Assembly: GCA_021234155.1 (NCBI GenBank)
Contig: JAJEKV010000011.1
Span: 20,166,677 to 20,230,676 of the forward strand
Length of the DNA stretch: 64,000 bases
Direction: 5' to 3'
DNA from: Isoetes taiwanensis
Taxonomy: Eukaryota; Streptophyta; Lycopodiopsida; Isoetales; Isoetaceae
The notes below the pieces were generated by a model, which saw only the letters and a program-made list of their open reading frames with translations, was not told where the DNA came from and made no database searches. Made by a program: the position numbers and the translations under genes. Numbering within the stretch: position 1 is the first letter of the stretch; every line of letters begins with the position of its first letter. Below are positions 55,136-64,000 of the stretch, in pieces.

Positions 55136-56655
55136 CCTTTGGAGCAACAAAGCACTTCGGTAATGACGAGGTAATTGCCCATCTGTAAACTGCCTCTGTG
55201 CTTTTGGCATGTTATACAGTCATTGGAACACTGTGTATTGCTTCTCAAGGTACATTTTTTTGTTATTGGAATGTAGACAAGTAATCATTTGGTATGTTTT
55301 ACTATGTTGTCATACCTAAACATGCGGTGTGGCTTTTTGTCTGCTGCCTACCTATTATAGAACGGCCTATGTAGATGGGAATGATATGCACAATTCTGGT
55401 CTGTTAGAAGTATAAAGAATGCCAAGTTTGGACTATGCTTAGCCTTCCTGCTGGATGGCTGCGAAACAGTTTTAAAGTCGGGTAGAAATATGGCGATAAC
55501 TCTTAAATGGAAGCTGTGTTTTCTGCGGAAGAACATCCATCAGAAAGGTCACTGGAAGGTCCTCAATTGATGCTAGGCATCCATTTTCCAAATTCTTAGC
55601 ATAAGTGGGCCAAAACAGTGCCAAATCAAGCAATGTCTTGCTGCCACAGTTTTACAGTTGGGTAGAAATATGGCCATAACTCCTAAACGAAAGCTCTATT
55701 GTCTGTGCAAGAACATGTACTGGAAAGATCATTGGACGGTCCACAAATGTTGCTAGGCATACATTTTTCAAATGCTTAGTATAAATGGGTCAAACCACCA
55801 GGTATATGCTCTTGAACTTGGTTTTTTACAGCTGCAACAAATTTTGTTATGGGCAGTTGAATGCTTGGTCTTCCTGAACAATGTATAGCTTTGTTCTTTG
55901 GAGCAACAAAGCACTTCGGTAATGACGAGGTAATTGCCCATCTGTAAACTGCCTCTGTGTTTTTGGCATGTAATACAGTCATTGGAACACTGTGCGTTGC
56001 TTCTCTAGGTACATTTTTTTGGTATTGGAATGTAGACAAGTAATCATTTGGTATGTTTTACTATGTTGTCATACCTAAACATGCGGTGTGGGCTTTTTGT
56101 CTGCTGCCTACCTATTATAGAACAGCCTATGTAGATGGGAATGATATGCACAATTCTGGTCTGTTAGAGGTATAAGGAATGCCAAGTTTGGACTATGCTT
56201 AGCCTTCCTGCTGGATGGCTGCGAAACAGTTTTACAGTCGGGTAGAAATATGGCAATAACTCTTAAATGGAAGCTGTGTTTTCTGCGGAAGAACATCCAT
56301 CAGAAAGGTCACTGGAAGGTCCTCAATTGATGCTAGGCATCCATTTTCCAAATTCTTAGCATAAGTGGGCCAAAACAGTGCCAAATCAAGCAATGTCTTG
56401 CTGCCACAGTTTTACAGTTGGGTAGAAATATGGCCATAACTCCTAAACGAAAGCTCTATTGTCTGTGCAAGAACATGTACTGGAAAGATCATTGGACGGT
56501 CCACAAATGTTGCTGGGCATACATTTTTCAAATGCTTAGTATAAATGGGTCAAACCACCAGGTATGTGCTCTTGAACTTGGTTTTTTACAGCTGCAACAA
56601 ATTTTGTTATGGGCAGTTGAATGCTTGGTCTTCCTGAACAATGTATAGCTTTGTT
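55136..56655. repeat. 760-bp direct tandem duplication with inner repeats
   Basis: TTTGGAGCAACAAAGCACTT at 55137 recurs at 55897, and all landmarks between are offset by 760 bp (for example AGAACGGCCTATGTAGATGG at 55359 and its counterpart at 56119). The copies differ at few bases. Within each copy GGGTAGAAATATGGC-ATAACTC occurs twice about 180 bp apart, so the unit itself holds an older duplication. Confidence 0.93.
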
Positions 56656-58490
56656 ATCTTTATGCTTTCCTTGGCAAGGGCTTCATGGCCTTGATCTTTA
56701 AGGAAAAAATACAGAAACAAGGTGTAGATCCACATGCAATCATTTTTTTTGAGTGCTTTGAAACTGTGCATTAGTGCCAAAACTAGAAGGTTGATTCATA
56801 ATTAAATTAATTAGCAAGAATATCCAATTTTAGGAAGCATTAGCTCACAGGTATGGCAAATGTGAGAGCACAGTGCGGGCTTGCAGAATATTTGGTAATC
56901 ATAATGTCTTTTCTTCACATGCATTATTTTTTTTATATGTCTTTGTAATGCTCTAATATTAGCACGGAATTTCAAGCTCTAATTCTACATTTATCAGAAG
57001 GAAAATCTACAATGAAATAGAAGGAAGGTTTATAGAGACCTACAAATTTCTGTTGAACTCTTTGAATCATGTAGATTGCTCGATTGAAGCAAGAAAAAAC
57101 CCTGAATTATGAAGTTGCCTAACAAAGTGGGTCTCTGAATGGAGTGCCTTCCATCATTCCAATGGGTGTATATGTTTGTTCAGCATAATTTGGACCACAT
57201 GCAAGTAGCCTATCGACCATAATACGTTTTGCGGGTTACCATGAGCATAAAAGGTGGATTGCCACCTACAGTCCATAGTAGACACTAAGTTCTTTAGATG
57301 GAATAGAATACTATATGAAACTATCTCTGCGAATTCTTCTGCTATATATAACTTCATATACAGAACGAACCTTATATGGTGCTATGTGATGAAACATATT
57401 TACTGAGCATTTATGCCATGCTTTAAATTATGAAGAATGAAGAAGGGTGGATTGGATTTGTACTAAGTTTAAATTATGAAAAATGAAGAATGGTGTAGAC
57501 GTGTAAATATATATCTCAACCTAGAAGAACGTTGATATCACAATGTATATTATGAGGCCTAGACCTCTTATGGCATAACAACGATGTCACGTTCTACCCT
57601 TGATTCTAGGGGCACAGAGGGCAAGTTGACCCCGGTGGACACACCATGAAGTGTAGTTACAAGCAACATCGGGTAGAATAGCAAAATGTCAAATAGCTGA
57701 TTAAGAATGCAATGTAAAAATAAATATAAAAATCGTGGTCTCTTAAGATATTCCTGGCAACACTCTATAATTTTGGCAACAATCTTGAGAATTTGTCATA
57801 TGTGGCACGACATAATTGGCTCATGCACTTGAAATGCTTGCAACCAAACTTTAAGTTGCAAGAACGGATAGAAAGTGGACGAAACCTGCAGAAATAGGTT
57901 AAGTGATCATGACGATGTGAAATGGACTTTGGTTGCATGTAATGCATGTGCCTTAGTACACCAAATTTGCATACATTTGCAGACTGATATTCAAACCGTG
58001 ACAAGCATGCATCATTTTTCCAAACATCGTTCTCATTTAGATTATCGTTCTCATCATTAACATTTTGTTTCAGCAGAGGTCAAATTTGATCTACCACGTT
58101 TGAAACATTTCCATTCATTGAGCAGAGCAAATAATAATGTTGGGCAATATTGCATGACGGACCATCTCCATGATGCATATCATAAATTTGTTCTTACCAT
58201 ATGGAAAGCTATTGGGTTAATGGGTTCATGTTTTATTCATATGCATTTTGAATAACCATTTTGCATAGATATATTGGCAACTACAGAGGTTAGAATTCTC
58301 CATGCTCAAACATAGTTCAATTTTTGTATGTTCGGAACTTAGATTCTTTTGATTTAATGCAAAACATCTTTCGTAACGAGTCGTTATGGTCAATATTCTT
58401 CTATCATGCGGGCACTGAACACAAGGCAACAAAGTGCAGGTTCAAATTATGCACGTTCTAGCATGTATAGACGAGTTGGGGAAGAGAAAC
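56656..58490. other. AT-rich noncoding stretch
   Basis: No gene, RNA or transposon supported on either strand. Confidence 0.4.
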
Positions 58491-58493
58491 GTT

Positions 58494-58515
58494 CGCGGCG
58501 GCCTTGGCCGCCGCG
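58494..58515 (+). repeat. GC hairpin followed by CTTGTAT, copy 3
   Basis: CGCGGCGGCC-tt-GGCCGCCGCG, a perfect 10-bp stem, followed by ATAAGTTTCTTGTATA. Confidence 0.75.
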
Positions 58516-58534
58516 ATAAGTTTCTTGTATATGT

Positions 58535-58660
58535 AATCTTATATATAGGAAGGATATGTTTTAGCATAAACTTTTTAGCATATATAGGAAGGATATGTTT
58601 ATAGTGCCATAATCTTATAAGATATATGTAATCTTATATATAGGAAAGATATGTTTAGAA
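58535..58660 (+). repeat. Three copies of TATATAGGAAGGATATGTTT
   Basis: Near-identical phrases start at about 58540, 58580 and 58637, spaced about 40-57 bp. They lie 130-250 bp upstream of the F-box TATA box. Confidence 0.75.
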
Positions 58661-58791
58661 AGATGGGGTCGTGGATCAAAAAGGGGGAACTGGAATAGCA
58701 TCGGCCTTTATCCAGAGTGTTCTGCAAGAAAAGGGGTCGGGTCGAGCCAATCTGCGAAGACCTTTTCAGAAGGAAAAAGGGCGGAATCGAT

Positions 58792-58799
58792 TATAAAAA
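58792..58799 (+). promoter_or_regulatory. TATA box of the F-box gene
   Basis: TATAAAAA in GATTATAAAAACAG, about 215 bp upstream of the ATG at 59007. Confidence 0.6.
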
Positions 58800-59006
58800 C
58801 AGATGACGATCTGTCTTTTGGAGCAGAGATCTTCGATCATCCCTTCCGGCACAAGCAAATCTGCTCATGTATTCTTGCTCTGTATTCTTGCTCATGTGTT
58901 GAGCGATTCTATAAGTTTATTCTAAGTTTTAATCCTTGTCCGTGTTCTTGTTGACGGATTTTAAGCTGTAACTCTTTGAGTTGTATTATCAGCAGCGGTC
59001 GTGAGT

Positions 59007-59825
59007 ATGTCGAACCCTAATCTCCCTGACGGATTTATAGAGAAGGTCCTGCTTCAGGTGCCGGATTTATGCGATCTGGCGCGGTTTTCAGCTACTTCCA
59101 AGCACTGGTATCGTTACATTTCTTCCAAATCTTTTTGGCAAAGCCGACTCTCAGAAAAGTATCATCCGTTTATGAGTCAAGTTAGTTTCAAATTGCGTAA
59201 GAGAAAGAGCATACAAGTATTGTCTGACGTCGATGATTCATTTGAAGATGTAAGATGCAGTTACGAGCACAAACGGAAAAAATTGGTTGTGATGGGTAAA
59301 GGAATTGTTGATACCTTGAGTCCTCCCAATGTCTTTAGCTCCGTCATAGAAGTGCGGTTGATGTATTTTCCAGATACAAATTATTATGTTGCCCTTTTTA
59401 CTGCCATGCATCCTTTTCCCTTAATTCGACTTGTAGTCTACCTCTCACGCGTCGGAAAGTGGAGTATGAGTGAGCCAGTGCAGCTTAATTTAGGTCCACG
59501 CAACGGGAGGCTCATTATGGACGATGGTTACATTTTTATTTTAGACGAAGGGCCAAAGAAGAACTGGATATGGCGCTACCATGTTGATACAAGTTCTTGG
59601 TCAAAGAAGGAAGTTTTTTTACCAGAATCTGTTGGAAAATTATCGTACATGAGATTGGGTCTGGAGAAGGAGCTTTATTTGGAAGGGTGTCCCGTTCTTG
59701 AACCCACAGAAGATATTGTTGGTTTTTATCTTGAGGAGGATAAAGAAAAATACGTTCTCATTCCAGAGTCCAAGATAACTGTGAAAAGTATAGCTTATGA
59801 AAAACTTCTCCTTTCCGTTTCTTAA
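59007..59825 (+). CDS. F-box protein
   Basis: F-box proteins link substrates to SCF ubiquitin ligases through SKP1. The ATG at 59007 (MSNPNLPDGF) gives 272 intact codons. Residues 5-47 form the F-box: LPDGFIEKVLLQVPDLCDLARFSATSKHWYRYI, then SSKSFWQSRL. The remainder (about 220 residues) resembles the loosely conserved C-terminal part of plant F-box/kelch-like proteins, with WSMSEPVQLNL, GYIFILDEG and WRYHVDTSSW. I see no clear kelch double-Gly set. TATA box upstream, no intron. A truncated copy of the 3' half lies at 61936-62744. This is the best-preserved host-type gene in the window. Confidence 0.85.
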   Translation: MSNPNLPDGFIEKVLLQVPDLCDLARFSATSKHWYRYISSKSFWQSRLSEKYHPFMSQVSFKLRKRKSIQVLSDVDDSFEDVRCSYEHKRKKLVVMGKGIVDTLSPPNVFSSVIEVRLMYFPDTNYYVALFTAMHPFPLIRLVVYLSRVGKWSMSEPVQLNLGPRNGRLIMDDGYIFILDEGPKKNWIWRYHVDTSSWSKKEVFLPESVGKLSYMRLGLEKELYLEGCPVLEPTEDIVGFYLEEDKEKYVLIPESKITVKSIAYEKLLLSVS

Positions 59826-60873
59826 ACAGGAATTGAGAAGGCCCAATGGAAAATGTGCTTTTCATTGGGATGCATAACATGGTAGAGTGCTAACTGTAAA
59901 CTTGCCTTTCATTATCAAACTTTAATATATAACCTTAAATTCTAGAATCTGCAAATTATGCTCGGGAAGTTTTCATTTGTCTGGTACCAAATAATAGCTG
60001 GTGTGTAGATGCAAGTTCTTGTGCACCACAGAACATTTATTTGCGGCCTCTTCAGAAGGATGAAGAAGATATATTAAAATGTCTTTTTTACCTTTCTAGG
60101 TGATTATTAAAGATGTGTTTTGCATTCCAATGCTTTTCATTTATATAATTTAAAATACTGTATGGGGGAAGTATCTGTGCTCAGAAACGTTTCGTTTTGT
60201 GCAACCGTAATAAAGTGCATATACCTTACCCTACTATTGTGCCTTACTATACCTCGGAGCATGCCTTGCCTTGCCCGTGCCTTCAACTATAAAAGTAATG
60301 ATATCTTCAAATTTTGAGATAGTGTGTAATTTGACACCTTTGACACAAGTATGTTCAAGTCAAGGACTCCGGTTGATCATTTATATTCCAACTTATTTGT
60401 AATTTGTAAGTGACTTTTGAATATGCCGCTAACGTTAGTAGCTTTGAAACCCGAGTATTTCCAAAGTATGGTGATGAGAGACCTATCGACTTCGCTTTAA
60501 ATGCCATGGTAGAAGAAAGGTTATCCAAGCAGCTTGAGAATTGGCTACGAATGCGAATCAAGTTTTCGCTTTTTTGGAAGAAGATGCAAGCTTTATCTCG
60601 TTACCCATGACTCGATCGGCGAGAATTTTGAAAAAGGATCAACAAATATGGAGGTAAATCGTTTATCCGTATAACCTATGTGGACAAAAACAAGGACTAG
60701 GGAAATTTAGAATGTGACTTTATTCTTACCTTGATCTTTTAAGGCATTCAATAGGTCATTTGCTGAAATCATGCGAGTTTGGCCTTTGTCCAGGAGCCAC
60801 CATTGGAAACACAGATTAATCTGAGGAAAATAAAATATGGGGGTAAGGAAGTTATTGCCCTAAACAATCTAGC

Positions 60874-61935
60874 ATGACCGAAAGACCTTTGCTTTTCAAC
60901 ATTGTTTCGCTTTTGCAAAAGTGCGAGAAACAAAGGAACCTACAATATTTTTTAGTCGCCCGCATGGCAAAATTTGCAATAGTTTTTGGAAGGTTCCAGA
61001 TGTCTTGGCAATCACATTGTGCCTGCTTTTGTGGAGAGTGGGAGCGTGTCCGATGCGCGCAAGCTTTCAACTCCTTGGCTCATCGTCTTGAGCATTATTC
61101 GTGGACCGCGATGATTTCTGGATATATTGATTGTGGACAATCAGGATATGCTCTTAGAGTCTACCATAAGATGCAAGAAGACATTGCGGATGCTAGCAAT
61201 CACACCCTATAGCTTCGTTGAGGGCTTGTGCTAAATCAAAAGATCTGGAAGGAGGCAGGCAAGTACATATTATGATCCAAGAAAAGGGACTTGAAAGGGA
61301 TGCATTTGTTAATACAATCTTAGTTCATATGTATGCCAAGTGTGGTTTACTAGCTGAGGCTAAGGAAACATTTGACAAGCTTTCATCACGGCAGACTGTG
61401 TCTTGGATTACGATAATTTCAGGCTACACCAAACATGGATCAAGTGAAGCACTCAAGTGTTTCGGAAAGATGCAACTGGAGGGACTAACCCCGGATGATG
61501 TGACTTTTGTTTGCATTTTAAAAGGGTCGTGAAATCCATAATGAAATTGCACAAAGAGGACTTTTAAAGGATCATTTTTTGGGGAATTGTTTGGTTGACA
61601 TGTATGCAATGTGGCTCCCTTGGTGAGGCACAGGATGTCTTTAGCGGGCTACAAGTTCGAGATGTTGTGGGTTGGACTGCTTTAATTTCAGGATATGCGG
61701 AAAATGAGCTTTCCATGATGCGCTGAAATGCTTTGAAAATATGCTACTGGATAGGGTGGTTCCAAATCCTATCACCTTTGTTTATTTCTTGTGGCAGCTT
61801 AAAATATATTGATACAGGACGGAAAGTACACAAAGTTGTTGCAGAAAAGGAGATTGAAAGCGATCTTACTGTTGGCAATTCGTTGGTTGACATGTATGCT
61901 AAATGTCGTTCATTTAAGGAAGCACGAGATTCGTT
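60874..61935 (+). pseudogene. PCMP-type PPR gene, frameshifted
   Basis: PPR proteins bind organellar RNA. P, L and S type repeats are visible across three frames: HYSWTAMISGYIDCGQSGYAL, then LRACAKSKDLEGGRQVHIMIQEKG, FVNTILVHMYAKCGLLAEAK, VSWITIISGYTKHGSSEALK, GLTPDDVTFVCIL, then GRKVHKVVAEKEI and NSLVDMYAKCRSFKEARD. At least three shifts or stops break it. It ends abruptly at about 61935, where duplicated F-box sequence begins. No introns, no E/DYW tail. Confidence 0.8.
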
Positions 61936-62744
61936 GAGCCAGTGCATCTTAATTTAGGTCCATGTAATGGCAGGCCCACTATAAATGGTTGCATTTTTAT
62001 TTTAGACCAAGGGCCAAAGAAAAACTGGATTTGGGGCTACTATGTTGATACAAGTTCTTGGTGAAAGGAAGTTTTTATACCACAATCTGTTGGAAAAATA
62101 TCGTACATGAGATTGGGGTTTGGACAAGCATCAGAAGCTTTATTTGTTCTTGAATCCACAGAACTTGTAGTTGGTTTTTATCTCGAGGAGGATAAACTCA
62201 TTCCAGAGTCCAAGATAACGGAAAGTATAGCCTAAGATAAATTTTGCCTTTCCCTTTCTTAAACAGGAATTGAAAAGGCTCAATGGATGCATAACATGGC
62301 AGAGTGCTAACTGTAAATTTGCCTTTCATTATCAGACTTTAATATATATTCTTGAATTTAAAATTTGCAATTCATGTATAGGAAATTTTCATTGGCTGGT
62401 ACCAAAGAACTGGTATGTAGATGCAAGTTCTTTTGCACCACAAAACTTTTATTTGGGGCCTCTTCAGGAGGATGGAGAAAAATGTCTTTTTTACCTTTCT
62501 AGGTGTTTATCTAAAATGTGTTTTGCATTCCAATGACAAATGTTGTTTTCATTGATATATTAAAAAATATTGCATGTCGGAAATGTCTGTGCTCAGAAAC
62601 GTTCTGTTTTGTGTAACTGTAATAAAGTGCAGATACCTTACCCTACTATTGTGTCTCCGCCTATACCTTGGAGATGCCTTGCTATGCCCTACTATAGTGC
62701 CTTCAACTATAAAAAGTAATCATATCTCCATATTTTGAGACTAG
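61936..62744 (+). pseudogene. Duplicated 3' part of the F-box gene
   Basis: GAGCCAGTGCATCTTAATTTAGG onward matches 59472-60322 through the last half of the F-box coding region and its 3' flank (CTTCAACTATAAAAAGTAAT). The coding part has small deletions and an early stop. There is no promoter or F-box motif. It is fused to the PPR remnant. Confidence 0.88.
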
Positions 62745-62787
62745 AAAAGGGGCCGCCCACCTTTTTTCTTTCATTCATTCATCGGCT

Positions 62788-62820
62788 CGGCCTCCTCGGC
62801 CTTCGGCCGAGGTTGGAGGA
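62788..62820. repeat. GC-rich hairpin
   Basis: CCTCCTCGGCC-ttc-GGCCGAGGTTGGAGG, a near-perfect stem in AT-rich DNA. It lacks the CTTGTAT flank of the three other hairpins. Confidence 0.6.
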
Positions 62821-64000
62821 ATGCATGCTCATCCATCTCTGTAGATACATCTACGTTGTTGAATATGTATTGGATAATGTATGAGGAACTCATGTCCATG
62901 TATTGTGAATTTGAAAGTAGTATGTATGAGTAGTTGATATAGTAATATACAGATATAGAGTTTGTTATTTTGGTTTCGGCATCCTTTTTTTTTTAAGTCT
63001 TTGGTTTGGAAATGTCGGTCTGCTATGTGGATACCATTATGGAATATTTAGTTGGAGTTTAGAGTTGTTGTGGTGTGTATGTGATGAGATATGGGATGTT
63101 TAAGGTTGTAAGGTTTATAAAGTGACCAAAAGGATAGTAGTAAGAGTGTGGAAATTTTCAAGGTCATGTGTTGGATGTTATGTGTGAATAAGGGAATTGA
63201 CATGATATAGTATTTGCGAAAATAGAGCACTGGTGTCGAGAACTGCATATGAAAGTGGACATGCGTGGTTCTATTGTTTGTACAGTTGTATTGGAGCGAG
63301 GATTTCGGCATGGAGAATAGCCATATTCTTTGCTGTGTGATGTTCTTAAGAAGAAAGTGTGGTAGCTCAGGAATATGGAAGGAGATATGGAGGTGGATAC
63401 CCCGGGGGGTTCACCTTTTTTTTTTTTCCGTACAAAACATGTGCGTGGGCGATGAAGGGGTTTTTTTGGCATTTTGAAGTACGTATATCTAAGGTGTGTC
63501 GCACGTTTTGGCGCCGGAGCTGCTGTATTTCCACGGTTTGAGGAGCGCTTTTGCTGCAAGGGGAGGGTCTTAGAAATACGTTAAGGGGGCTTAGATGCTT
63601 TGATCAATGCCGGACAGCAGGGTTGCCCTTAAGGGGCGAATTTTAGCCCAATGGCTATATTGCGAACATTTTAATAAATGTTATACGAAACTTGAGTAGT
63701 CTACTATTGAAAATATTTTCTTATTCAGTCGCCAACTTTTCGACCATTTTTCCTCCCGCCTTTTTTGAATTAGCCTTAGGTTCTTGGGCTCAAATCTAGT
63801 AGTTTGCCTCCATTTCTACGAATCGGAGGTCCTAACTCATGGATTCGCCACTTACCACTGTTTGAATCAGCATTTTCTTGCTATATCCTAAGTAGATAGG
63901 TAAAAAACGCAAGCCAGGCTCATACATTTACTCGAATCCTCCATTTTCTACAGTGGTGTTCAGTAAGAGGAACAGATAACTCTTGTATCTCATGTTTCTT
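62821..64000. other. Noncoding stretch to window end
   Basis: Nothing supported on either strand. Confidence 0.4.

Overview
The window looks like repeat-rich nuclear DNA of a land plant. Evidence: intron-bearing or decayed plant gene families (a GEX1-type nuclear-fusion gene, a TOM2A-like tetraspanin, an F-box gene, a PCMP-type PPR gene), plant-type LINEs with zf-RVT tails, chromodomain Ty3/gypsy elements primed by initiator tRNA-Met, and very few intact host genes. I cannot name the species; a non-flowering plant is only a guess.

Layout. 1-5415: minus-strand L1-type LINE running off the left edge. 5416-12600: short palindromes, a decayed GEX1-like gene (+), a 19-aa-repeat ORF (-), a TATA/ATG start (+) and a foldback element. 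12600-15210: gag remnant of another retroelement (-). About 15960-26390: a plus-strand chromovirus (element 1). 26390-28950: an antisense LTR-like piece, an unknown 470-codon ORF, and a copia-like polypurine tract plus LTR. 29200-48430: a minus-strand LINE (LINE 2) whose endonuclease is split by a complete 13.16-kb minus-strand chromovirus (element 2, 32798-45961) with TG..CA LTRs and a 5-bp TCCAT target duplication. 48700-58660: microsatellite, retroposon tail, hairpin motifs, tetraspanin exons, a decayed gene, a foldback MITE and a 760-bp tandem duplication. 58790-62745: an intact F-box gene, a PPR pseudogene and a duplicated 3' part of the F-box gene. The rest is noncoding.

The main discovery candidate is the pair of chromoviruses. 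Between the primer-binding site and gag, element 1 carries a protein that begins like histone H3 ([10 protein letters not shown]), continues through a long Ser/acidic/basic insert, and ends in a full-length H3 histone fold (17877-18158). A second protein of about 500 aa (ORF X, 19000-20496) follows. Element 2, in the opposite orientation and bounded by LTRs and a TSD, carries diverged homologues of both in the same order (H3-like 42483-43734, ORF X 40307-41764), including a non-histone linker motif (W..YN..Y...GGRP) shared only by the two elements. Each extra ORF has its own TATA-like box about 90-120 bp upstream. Element 1 ORF X also has an AATAAA-type signal, and both gag reading frames open just after a conserved 3' splice-site-like sequence. 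The integrase ends in a chromodomain, a family whose usual ligand is the methylated H3 tail. A retrotransposon that encodes both an H3 and an H3-reader is, as far as I know, undescribed.

Caution: element 2 and LINE 2 are full of small frameshifts. In the LTR pair the differences cluster at C/G-rich spots while AT-rich stretches are identical, so part of this apparent decay may be sequencing error at methylated sites.
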